From assembly GCA_903822375.1 (NCBI GenBank), contig CAIJOU010000057.1, forward strand, positions 1-10,791: a stretch of 10,791 bases of DNA, given 5' to 3'. Every line of letters begins with the position of its first letter. The stretch's first letter is position 1. The notes beneath the pieces were generated by a model that had not been told where the DNA came from, ran no database searches, and saw only the letters and a list, made by a program, of their open reading frames with translations. Position numbers and translations under genes: made by a program. Shown piece by piece: positions 1-5,214 of this stretch. The stretch is from Candidatus Hydrogenedentota bacterium. GTDB taxonomy: Bacteria > Hydrogenedentota > Hydrogenedentia > Hydrogenedentales > CAITNO01.

Positions 1-424
1 AACCGATGACAATGGCGGGATACCACACAACCGTCCCCAGCATGGCGAAGGTCAGCCCCACGGCGAGCGCGTCGATGCTGGTGGCCACGGACAGCAGCAT
101 CAGATTCCAGCCCCGCGTCGGGTCACGGCGTTCGGCACCGTCTTCGTCCCCGCCGGAAAGCGCCTCGTAAATCGCCTTGACCCCCACAAACATCAGCAGC
201 GCAAAGGCGACCCAGTGGTCGTAGTCGCGGATGTACCCCGCGGCCAGGCTGCCCAGCGTCCAGCCCAGAATCGGCATGAGCGCCTGAAACAGTCCAAAAT
301 GAAAGGACAGGCGAAACACCTGCCGCGACGTCACGCCGCGCAGGCTCACACTCGTGCCGATGGCCACCGCGAGCGCGTCCATGGACAGGCCGACGGCAAC
401 ACCTATCAGGGTAAGAAGGTCCAT
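1..424 (-). CDS. mntP: Manganese efflux pump MntP, C-terminus off the left edge
   Basis: Partial gene. The ATG is at 424-422 and 141 codons are present before the window ends. MntP is an inner-membrane exporter that removes excess Mn(II). The reading frame shows hydrophobic segments typical of the family. It has the two internally repeated motifs G-L-S-M-D-A-L-A-V (Asp16) and A-T-S-I-D-A-L-A-V-G (Asp118), which match the conserved membrane aspartates of the E. coli protein in spacing. Between them lie F-H-F-G-L-F-Q and a charged loop, G-G-D-E-D-G, around residues 91-96. The E. coli protein is about 188 residues, so roughly a quarter is missing here only because the window stops. A GGAG lies about 12 nt before the start, which is long spacing. 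The gene is divergent from the regulator at 756. I looked for a yybP-ykoY manganese riboswitch in the 5' leader and saw no recognisable core. Confidence 0.93.
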   Translation of the reverse strand, partial: MDLLTLIGVAVGLSMDALAVAIGTSVSLRGVTSRQVFRLSFHFGLFQALMPILGWTLGSLAAGYIRDYDHWVAFALLMFVGVKAIYEALSGGDEDGAERRDPTRGWNLMLLSVATSIDALAVGLTFAMLGTVVWYPAIVIG

Positions 425-458
425 ACGGGAAAACGGCTCCAAGGTCGTAGGAAAGCGC

Positions 459-488
459 ATTGTAGAACGCCGCGCATCGACCGGGCAA
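459..488 (-). promoter_or_regulatory. Probable sigma70-type promoter of mntP
   Basis: Read on the minus strand, a TTGCCC hexamer (483-488) is followed after 18 bp by TACAAT (459-464), five of six matches to the -10 consensus. Transcription would begin near 452, giving a short leader of about 28 nt before the mntP ATG. Such a leader is too short for a yybP-ykoY riboswitch. The assignment rests on motif and position only. Confidence 0.5.
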
Positions 489-620
489 CCCTGCCGTCCC
501 GCGGGCCGCACTGGGAACCTTGCAGCACGGAAGTCTGCTGTTCCTGGAAACTTGATGCCTAGGCTGTTGTCCCCGTGACCCAGATGGCGACAATCAAACA
601 CCATTTTGATGTGTCTAACG

Positions 621-635
621 ACTACAGTATGTAGT
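621..635. promoter_or_regulatory. Perfect palindrome ACTACA-gta-TGTAGT, candidate operator
   Basis: Two 6-bp arms are exact reverse complements around a 3-bp centre. It lies in the divergent intergenic region between mntP and a winged-helix regulator, upstream of the candidate plus-strand promoter. A dimeric winged-helix protein would be expected to bind such a site. Autoregulation by the adjacent regulator is inference. Confidence 0.4.
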
Positions 636-682
636 AAATATACAAATTTCTATTGCTTTTTTTGGGCGAGTATGCCTATACT

Positions 683-692
683 TATGCGCATA
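683..692. promoter_or_regulatory. 10-bp palindrome TATGCGCATA, candidate operator
   Basis: A perfect 10-bp palindrome immediately follows the candidate -10 hexamer TATACT (677-682), where a bound repressor would block promoter escape. An outer GTATG (670-674) / CATAC (689-693) pair also exists. Short palindromes occur by chance, so this is only suggestive. Confidence 0.3.
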
Positions 693-755
693 CAGACGTT
701 TGTATCTCTTCTAACGGTCAGTTCTTTGTTGATTTATGGGGCATATTCTGTCGCA

Positions 756-1373
756 ATGTCAGAAAATATGACGACACATCGTAGTGATAAAGAGCAATTC
801 AGTTACCTGTCATTGCTCTTTGCGTCGTCAGCACGGGCCGCCGCATTGCGGGCGCTCTTGATCGACCCCCATCCCTCCTACTATCAACGACAGTTGGAGG
901 CCGCCACGGGCCTGCCTTTGCGGGCGGTGCAGCGCGAGGTGGACCGGCTCACGCGCGTGGGTCTTCTCTTCAAGCGCGTGGAGGGCAACCGCGCGTATTA
1001 CCAGGTAAACATGGAGCACCCGCTGTTCCCCGAACTGCGGGCGCTCGTGATGAAGACGGCCCCGTCGTCGCTGCGCCTGCGCGGCGCGGCGGCGCTCGAC
1101 CCCGCCGTGCGGCTGTGCATTCTTTCGGGACTGCGCGATCGCGCGCTGGTGGTGTGCCGCGGCGGCCGGCGGCTCGCACTGGAGTCGCCGGGTATCGTGC
1201 TGGACGTGATGAGTTCGGAGTCATTTCTGCAGGCGTTGGCCGAAGGGGGCGGCGGTCCTGTGGAAAGCTATCTGCGGGAGGGGAGTGACCTGCTTGGCCG
1301 CCGCGATGACGTGCTTTGGCGTCATATCGAGGCGGCGGGCCACGACGTGAGAAAGGAACCCGGGGTGCCATGA
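756..1373 (+). CDS. Winged-helix regulator with degenerate nucleotidyltransferase-like tail
   Basis: A 205-residue protein. Residues about 17-100 form an ArsR/MarR-like winged helix: L-F-A-S-S-A-R-A-A-A-L-R-A-L-L, then Y-Y-Q-R-Q-L, then the recognition helix T-G-L-P-L-R-A-V-Q-R-E-V-D-R-L, and a wing ending G-N-R-A-Y-Y-Q-V-N. This subfamily often carries, or is encoded beside, a MNT-type nucleotidyltransferase domain. The tail (115-190) keeps that domain's rhythm: a strand V-R-L-C-I-L-S-G, a strand A-L-V-V-C, then S-S-E-S-F-L-Q-A-L and Y-L-R-E-G. It lacks the G-S and D-x-D catalytic motifs, so I read it as a dead or remodelled NTase remnant; this is inference. I chose ATG 756 because it sits at the edge of the AT-rich promoter region. 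ATG 768 is the alternative, and neither has a clear ribosome binding site. The stop overlaps the next start as ATGA, so the two genes are translationally coupled. Confidence 0.8.
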   Translation: MSENMTTHRSDKEQFSYLSLLFASSARAAALRALLIDPHPSYYQRQLEAATGLPLRAVQREVDRLTRVGLLFKRVEGNRAYYQVNMEHPLFPELRALVMKTAPSSLRLRGAAALDPAVRLCILSGLRDRALVVCRGGRRLALESPGIVLDVMSSESFLQALAEGGGGPVESYLREGSDLLGRRDDVLWRHIEAAGHDVRKEPGVP

Positions 1374-2815
1374 AAAACACGAGCACGGACATCGTCAGGT
1401 TGTGCGAGTCCTGGTGGGACAAACTGGCCGACGCGACCCGCCTGGAGCAGCAGACCTTCATCCGTCGGCTGCTGGAACTGCTCGGATGGGAACAGCCCAT
1501 TCCGTTCAGCCCGCAGGCGGGCGCGGAGATGCTGGGCGCGGTTCCCTGGCTGCTGCGCGCCGGGAACCAGACCACGGTGGCCGCCTATTTTCTGCCGCCG
1601 GGCACGCTGGAGCCGCCCTCAACGGTGATGGAGCGGGGCTTGGACTTTTGCTGGACCACGCGCACGCTCTGCCGGGAGACGCAGGCGCCGGGCATTCACT
1701 ACGTGCTCGTGAGCGATCTGCACCGCACCTACCTGTACGACGCGCGCACCGACGAATTGCTGGCGGGCACCGATGACCCCCGCGCCTTCGACACGGAGAT
1801 CGCGCCCGCACTGCGGCGCGAGAACATGGACAAGGGCGCGCTGGACGAGTTGCGGCGCCAGCCGCGCAGCGCCGTGGCGCGGCACCTCCGCGAATGGTCG
1901 CAGCGCTGGACGGACACCTTCGTGCTGCGCGGCCGCGTGACGGACGAGACGGCGGCCCTGGCGCTGGACCGGCTGTACATCGTGCGCTTTCTCGCCGAAC
2001 ACGACATCCTGCGGCGCACGCGCTGGCGCCTGCAGAAACGCTTTGAAGACCTGATCGTGCTCGCGGAGAACACGCCCGGCCGCGATTCGGGATGCGGCGC
2101 GCGGCTGGTGCGCCTGTTCCACGACATGTGGCTGGACTGGCGCATAGACCTGTTCGCGCCCGTGCCCGAATTGGACGCCATGCTCAGCCGCGACGATGTC
2201 GCCGGTCCGTGGCTGCGCGAGGCCGCGCTGCTTGCGCAGGGCAAGTTCACCATTCCGACCATTCTGGAAAGTTTCAACCACGGCGATCCGATGGAGAAGA
2301 TGCGCGTGCGCATGGTGCCGGAGGAGAACGAGGAGCGAGACCGGTATCTGGCCGCGCAGACGCTGGAAACCATTGACGAGGCGCGCATTGAAATCGATCT
2401 CGCGGAGGAGGGTTACCGCGCGATATTCCACTGGTTCGACCGGGTCGTCGGCCTGTACGACCGGCTGAACCTGGACTTCGACCACCACGCGCGCAGCGCG
2501 GCGCCGAAGACGGTGGAACTGGACCTCTTTGAATGGTCCGAGATCGATTCGCGGCGCCCCGCGGCCTGCACCGACCGGCTTGCCCACGCCTGCGCGCACG
2601 GCATCGGCATCTATCACGCCGATTCACGGCAGTACCGGACGGCGCGCCTGCTCCTCACGCTGCATCTGATCAGCGCGTACAGCCGGCGCCACGAGTCGGT
2701 GGACCGGTTGCCCGGACTGGAGACGGTGTTTGTGCGCCGCCCGGCCGTGCTGCAGTCGGGCCGCGTGATCGGCGTGCGCAGGACCGCGCAGCAGACAGAC
2801 ACGGAACTCCACTGA
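1370..2815 (+). CDS. Large protein resembling the N-terminal half of a type IIG / PglX-like restriction-modification protein, no methyltransferase
   Basis: A 481-residue cytoplasmic protein without signal peptide or membrane segment. Its ATG overlaps the regulator's stop (ATGA), with GGA and GGGG upstream. Residues about 11-40 (helical, ending L-L-E-L-L-G-W) are followed by an alpha/beta region with V-A-A-Y-F and I-H-Y-V-L-V-S-D-L-H-R-T-Y-L-Y-D (109-124). This echoes the P-L-L-V-V-x-D-x-D-R-F-E-I strand pattern that closes the nuclease domain of Eco57I/type IIL enzymes. The helical part (195-370), with R-F-L-A-E-H-D-I-L, L-F-H-D-M-W-L-D-W, and I-P-T-I-L-E-S-F-N-H-G-D, resembles the linker preceding the methyltransferase in those proteins. 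No D...E-x-K motif is obvious, and no N-P-P-Y or SAM-binding motif exists. The protein ends where a methyltransferase would start. The resemblance is from memory of the family pattern and is not a proven homology. An unrelated conserved hypothetical family is the alternative. Confidence 0.55.
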   Translation: MKNTSTDIVRLCESWWDKLADATRLEQQTFIRRLLELLGWEQPIPFSPQAGAEMLGAVPWLLRAGNQTTVAAYFLPPGTLEPPSTVMERGLDFCWTTRTLCRETQAPGIHYVLVSDLHRTYLYDARTDELLAGTDDPRAFDTEIAPALRRENMDKGALDELRRQPRSAVARHLREWSQRWTDTFVLRGRVTDETAALALDRLYIVRFLAEHDILRRTRWRLQKRFEDLIVLAENTPGRDSGCGARLVRLFHDMWLDWRIDLFAPVPELDAMLSRDDVAGPWLREAALLAQGKFTIPTILESFNHGDPMEKMRVRMVPEENEERDRYLAAQTLETIDEARIEIDLAEEGYRAIFHWFDRVVGLYDRLNLDFDHHARSAAPKTVELDLFEWSEIDSRRPAACTDRLAHACAHGIGIYHADSRQYRTARLLLTLHLISAYSRRHESVDRLPGLETVFVRRPAVLQSGRVIGVRRTAQQTDTELH

Positions 2816-2850
2816 TCACATTTGGACGTCCGGAACAGGACACAACACCG

Positions 2851-2866
2851 CCGAAACGGATTTCGG
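2851..2866 (+). other. Small hairpin CCGAAA-cgga-TTTCGG in the 67-bp gap before the beta-helix gene
   Basis: A perfect 6-bp stem with a 4-nt loop lies just before the AAGGA ribosome binding site (2870-2874) of the next gene. There is no T-tract, so it is not a classical terminator. It could act as an RNA stability or processing element. Confidence 0.35.
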
Positions 2867-2882
2867 TTGAAGGACACCCCGC

Positions 2883-4262
2883 ATGACTCTCGCCGCTCTT
2901 GTGATTCTCCTCGCACTGCATGCCGATCCCGCGTCCGCGGCGCCCGTGACGGGCAACCCGATGGTGCGCAGCGTGGCGGACTACGGCGTTGTGTCCGACG
3001 GCACCACGGACTGCACGGCGGCGTTCCAGCGCGCGCTGGACGCGGCGGCCGCCGCGAACGGCGGCATTGTCGAGGCGCCCTCGGGGCGGTACCGTTTTGA
3101 CAGCGCGATCACGGTGCCGCCGAACGTGACGCTGCGCGGCACCTTCACCTATTCGCCGTCGCACACGGGCATGCGCGACGCGGGCGCGCCGAAGCCGGTG
3201 TACGGAAGCGTGCTCGAGCCGCGCTGCGGCGCGGGCTCGGAGGAGGGCGCGCCCTTCATCACGCTGCAGGACAACGCGACGCTGCAGGGCTTCAGCGTGC
3301 ACTACCCCGAACAGAAGCCCGACGCGGCCGAACCGACGCCCTATCCGTACGCGGTGGCGATGCGCGGAAACAATCCCGCAATCGTCGACGTGGAGCTGCT
3401 CAACCCCTTCAACGGGATCGACGCGTGCAAGAACCAGCGCGCGCTCATACGCAACATCCACGGCCAGCCGATTCACATAGGCCTCTACGTGAACGAGATC
3501 TACGACATCGGCCGCATAGAAAACGTTCACTGGAACCCCTGGTGGACGATGGGCACGCCCGTGTACGACTGGCAGTTCGAGCACGGCACGGGCTTTGTGT
3601 TCGGCCGCACGGACTGGCACTACGTGATCAACACGTTCTGCTTCGGCTACGACGTGGGCTACAAGTTCATAAAAACAAAAGAGGGAACGTGCAACGGAAA
3701 CTTCCTCGGCATCGGCGCGGACGACTGCCGCACATCGATGCTCGTCGAGGACACGGCGCCGATGGGCGTGCTGATCACCAACGGTGAATTCGTTTCATTC
3801 CACGGCCCCGACCCGACAATGATCCGCGTGAAGAAGACGCACACGGGCACGATTCGTTTTGTGAACTGCGCATTCTGGGGGCCCGCGCGGCGCAACGCGG
3901 TGGTCGACGGCGTGGGCACCGTGGGCTTCAGCGACTGCAGCTTCATGCAGTGGGGACACGCACCGAAAGGCTTCGAAAAGGCCGATGACAAGAGCCAGCC
4001 GTCGATCGATGCGCTCGGCGGATCGGTGGTCGTGCGCGGCTGCGAGTTCATGGAAAACCGCAAACAGTTGCGCATCGGTGCAGAAGTGGAGCGTGCGATC
4101 GTGAGTGAAAACCTTGTTACGGGCAGGGTTCGCGTCGATGATCAGTCGCGCGGAGGAACGGTGATCATACGCGACAACGCGGGCACGCCGACGGGAAAAC
4201 GATGGAAGAAGATCATGGACCACAGGCCCGGATACCGCGCGTCGCAGCTTGACGGACAATGA
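2883..4262 (+). CDS. Secreted right-handed parallel beta-helix protein (pectate lyase superfamily type)
   Basis: A 459-residue protein with an N-terminal signal peptide (hydrophobic residues 2-12, likely cleavage after A-S-A at about 19). The following segment V-A-D-Y-G-V-V-S-D-G-T-T-D-C-T-A-A-F-Q (31-49), then G-G-I-V-E-A-P-S-G-R-Y, is the hallmark start of the Pectate_lyase_3 / GH28-like beta-helix domain: the capping motif, then the first coil. The rest alternates short strands with N-P, C-x-F and G-x-x-F-x-N-C motifs, as expected of parallel coils. It includes an aromatic patch N-V-H-W-N-P-W-W (about 214-221) that could bind a sugar chain. Such proteins cleave or bind polysaccharides outside the cytoplasm. 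I cannot identify catalytic residues or substrate. An AAGGA lies 8 nt before the ATG, which supports this start. It follows the previous gene by 67 bp and could be cotranscribed, though the functions look unrelated. Confidence 0.8.
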   Translation: MTLAALVILLALHADPASAAPVTGNPMVRSVADYGVVSDGTTDCTAAFQRALDAAAAANGGIVEAPSGRYRFDSAITVPPNVTLRGTFTYSPSHTGMRDAGAPKPVYGSVLEPRCGAGSEEGAPFITLQDNATLQGFSVHYPEQKPDAAEPTPYPYAVAMRGNNPAIVDVELLNPFNGIDACKNQRALIRNIHGQPIHIGLYVNEIYDIGRIENVHWNPWWTMGTPVYDWQFEHGTGFVFGRTDWHYVINTFCFGYDVGYKFIKTKEGTCNGNFLGIGADDCRTSMLVEDTAPMGVLITNGEFVSFHGPDPTMIRVKKTHTGTIRFVNCAFWGPARRNAVVDGVGTVGFSDCSFMQWGHAPKGFEKADDKSQPSIDALGGSVVVRGCEFMENRKQLRIGAEVERAIVSENLVTGRVRVDDQSRGGTVIIRDNAGTPTGKRWKKIMDHRPGYRASQLDGQ

Positions 4263-4364
4263 TGCCCTGCATGCGTTTCATGCCCTGTTCATGCGTGTTT
4301 TCGTGCATGATCGAAGAAACGACAGTTGAACGCGAACGAAGAAAGCGCGCGCGCAACGACGCTG

Positions 4365-4430
4365 CGTGATCGACGACGACGCGCGCGCCGAAGGCGCCGC
4401 AACGCGCGCCGCAATCGCGCCGCGATCACG
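4365..4430 (+). other. CpG-rich long stem-loop, possible terminator or structured RNA
   Basis: Arms CGTGATCG (4365-4372) and CGATCACG (4423-4430) are exact reverse complements. They enclose a 50-nt segment made almost entirely of C and G, with an inner hairpin GCGCC-gaa-GGCGC (4385-4397). The region starts about 100 bp after the beta-helix stop codon. No T-tract follows directly, so a factor-dependent or structural role is as likely as intrinsic termination. Confidence 0.35.
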
Positions 4431-4433
4431 GTC

Positions 4434-4504
4434 CGCGAAAAATGTTTTTTTCGCGCGTGAAAAAATGCTTGCATTTTTTTTCTTTGTTTGTTACACAAAT
4501 TGTG
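4434..4504. promoter_or_regulatory. Three consecutive AT-rich palindromes, likely control region of the H1-like gene
   Basis: Three inverted repeats lie in 71 bp. The first is CGCGAAAAA / TTTTTCGCG (4434-4442 and 4447-4455), the second AAAAAATGC / GCATTTTTT (4460-4468 and 4471-4479), and the third CACAA-a-TTGTG (4494-4504). The second is followed by T-rich sequence and could terminate transcription. Weak promoter hexamers are also present: TTGCAT at 4469-4474 and TACACA at 4492-4497, with a 17-bp spacer. A-tracts and T-tracts of this kind bend DNA. Whether this is promoter, terminator or protein-binding array cannot be decided from sequence alone. Confidence 0.4.
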
Positions 4505-4761
4505 CAAAAAGTTGAATCGCTGCGTTCGGATCAACGGGATGAAACACTCGTTGAAGTCTCAGACGGGTGGTGCGCGCGAAAGAAAAAACGCGCGATGCGC
4601 GCGAGAGAAGCGACAGGGATCCGAACCCTTCCCCCTGCCTTTTGCGGGCTTGAGCAAGCCTGTGGGAGTGCGCCGTTCACACTCGTGTGTGGCGGCGGGC
4701 GGGCGACCGGGCGCGTGGCCCGGCGCAATCGCCGTGAAATGCGGAAGTGAGGTCAGCAAAC

Positions 4762-4769
4762 AGGAGGAG
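4762..4769 (+). promoter_or_regulatory. Strong ribosome binding site AGGAGGAG
   Basis: A full Shine-Dalgarno match lies 6 nt before the ATG at 4776. It is among the strongest sites in the window, fixes the start of the small basic protein, and indicates high expression. It also argues against the longer in-frame start at 4488. Confidence 0.85.
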
Positions 4770-4775
4770 ACACAA

Positions 4776-4976
4776 ATGGCAGATGCACCCGTGAAGAAGG
4801 CCGCTGCGAAGAAGCCGGCCGCCAAGAAGGCCGTCGCGAAGAAGCCGGCCGCCAAGAAGGCCGTCGTGAAGAAGGCCGTCGTCGCGAAGAAGCCGGCCGC
4901 CGCGAAGAAGCCGGTTGCCGCGAAGAAGCCGGTTGCGAAGAAGGCCGTCGCGAAGAAAGCCGCCGCGAAGAAGTAG
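4776..4976 (+). CDS. Histone H1-like Lys/Ala-rich DNA-binding protein (66 aa)
   Basis: After M-A-D-A-P-V-K-K the whole protein is a run of five- and six-residue units of the form (A/P)-(A/V)-(A/V)-K-K: eleven consecutive units ending at the C-terminus, with only A, V, P and K used. This is the composition of eukaryotic H1 tails and of bacterial H1-like proteins such as chlamydial Hc2, AlgP and Bordetella BpH1. Those bind and compact DNA through an unstructured basic chain without a folded domain. A role in nucleoid organisation or RNA binding follows from that resemblance. The strong ribosome binding site at 4762-4769 defines the start. The gene stands alone between noncoding hairpin regions. 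The repetitive DNA makes copy number prone to change by slippage, and part of the array is an almost perfect 30-bp tandem duplication. Confidence 0.85.
   Translation: MADAPVKKAAAKKPAAKKAVAKKPAAKKAVVKKAVVAKKPAAAKKPVAAKKPVAKKAVAKKAAAKK
4801..4860 (+). repeat. 30-bp tandem duplication inside the H1-like gene
   Basis: 4801-4830 and 4831-4860 are identical except for a CT/TC swap at positions 4-5 of the unit. Each encodes two pentapeptides. The duplication shows that the protein grows by in-frame tandem repeat expansion. Confidence 0.85.
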
Positions 4977-4986
4977 TAACCGTCTG

Positions 4987-5025
4987 CGACGCCCGCCGCG
5001 CGGGTTTGCCCGTGCGGCGGCGTCG
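4987..5025 (+). terminator. Long GC-rich hairpin downstream of the H1-like gene
   Basis: The arms 4987-5004 and 5009-5025 pair over about 17 bp around a TTTG loop, with one bulged C and one G-U pair. It starts 10 bp after the stop codon, as expected for a transcript end. No T-tract follows, so it may protect the mRNA 3' end or act in a factor-dependent way rather than as a standard intrinsic terminator. Confidence 0.5.
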
Positions 5026-5036
5026 GACGACTTGCG

Positions 5037-5051
5037 CTTCAACAATTGAAG
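5037..5051. other. Hairpin CTTCAA-caa-TTGAAG
   Basis: A perfect 6-bp inverted repeat lies directly between the long hairpin at 4987-5025 and the 63-bp inverted repeat starting at 5050, sharing two bases with the latter. It is part of a compact cluster of secondary structures. Confidence 0.35.
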
Positions 5052-5112
5052 CCCGTGCCTGAACTTTGGCGGGCCGCCTTTGCGGCGGACACGCCCCGGT
5101 GAGGCACGGGCT
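5050..5112. repeat. 63-bp palindromic element with perfect 11-bp terminal inverted repeats
   Basis: The outer arms AGCCCGTGCCT (5050-5060) and AGGCACGGGCT (5102-5112) are exact reverse complements. An inner hairpin CCGCC / GGCGG (5074-5078 and 5084-5088) lies between them. A REP/MITE-like intergenic repeat or a transcription barrier upstream of the promoter at 5131 are both possible. Only one copy is in the window, so repetition in the genome is not shown. Confidence 0.45.
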
Positions 5113-5130
5113 AACTGTTTGTTCCGGTGT

Positions 5131-5159
5131 TTGAGGACGGCGCCGGACACGGGTACAAT
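5131..5159 (+). promoter_or_regulatory. Sigma70-type promoter of the TIM-barrel gene
   Basis: TTGAGG (5131-5136) and TACAAT (5154-5159) are separated by the optimal 17 bp, matching four and five of six consensus bases. The start site would be near 5166, giving a leader of about 50 nt. This is the best promoter match in the window. It makes the downstream gene an independent transcription unit, insulated from the H1-like gene by the hairpin cluster. Confidence 0.65.
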
Positions 5160-5214
5160 GTGCCCCGGACGCGCATACTGCGCGCCGCAACCACACCGGA
5201 GGTTTTACCGCTTC

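Larger units (their letters stand above)
425..755. other. Divergent intergenic region, AT-rich on the right half
   Basis: These 331 bp separate mntP (minus) from the winged-helix regulator (plus). The left half is GC-rich like the surrounding genes and holds the mntP promoter. From about 560 rightwards the composition turns clearly AT-rich, unlike anything else in the window except 4434-4515. The AT-rich half contains two palindromes (621-635 and 683-692) and weak plus-strand promoter-like hexamers: TTGCTT at 653-658 and TATACT at 677-682, with an 18-bp spacer. A second possible -10, TATTCT at 744-749, would place the transcript start at or next to the ATG at 756, giving a leaderless message. 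The region can be read in frame with the regulator from an ATG at 606, but I do not think it is coding. Confidence 0.6.
4263..4775. other. 513-bp noncoding stretch rich in inverted repeats
   Basis: I find no convincing gene here. From left to right it holds an approximate tandem repeat of ATGCCCTG at 4262 and 4280, a CpG-saturated stem-loop (4365-4430), three consecutive palindromes in AT-rich sequence (4434-4455, 4460-4479, 4494-4504), and a GC-rich leader with three further hairpins (4647-4660, 4671-4694, 4707-4723) just ahead of the ribosome binding site of the small Lys/Ala protein. The frame of that small protein stays open back to an ATG at 4488. The upstream part lacks the repeat composition and any internal signal, so I treat it as untranslated leader. 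Confidence 0.6.

Noticed and set aside
425..600. yybP-ykoY manganese riboswitch upstream of mntP
   Set aside because: The conserved core is not visible, and the likely promoter leaves a leader of only about 28 nt.
606..755. N-terminal extension of the winged-helix regulator from ATG 606, with a hydrophobic segment
   Set aside because: The extension is AT-rich, unlike the gene, overlaps palindromes and promoter-like hexamers, has no ribosome binding site, and would put a membrane-like segment on a cytoplasmic regulator.
4262..4297. Approximate tandem repeat with two ATGCCCTG words 18 bp apart and several CATG sites
   Set aside because: Too short and imperfect to interpret; it overlaps the stop codon of the beta-helix gene and could be chance.
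4612..4630. Minus-strand GGGTTCGGATCCC resembling a tRNA T-arm
   Set aside because: No matching acceptor stem, D-arm or anticodon arm is found in the 80 bases where they would lie, and the outer T-stem pair mismatches.
4488..4775. 96-codon in-frame extension of the H1-like protein
   Set aside because: The composition is unlike the repeat protein. A near-perfect ribosome binding site at 4762-4769 marks the inner ATG, and the extension covers hairpin-rich leader sequence.
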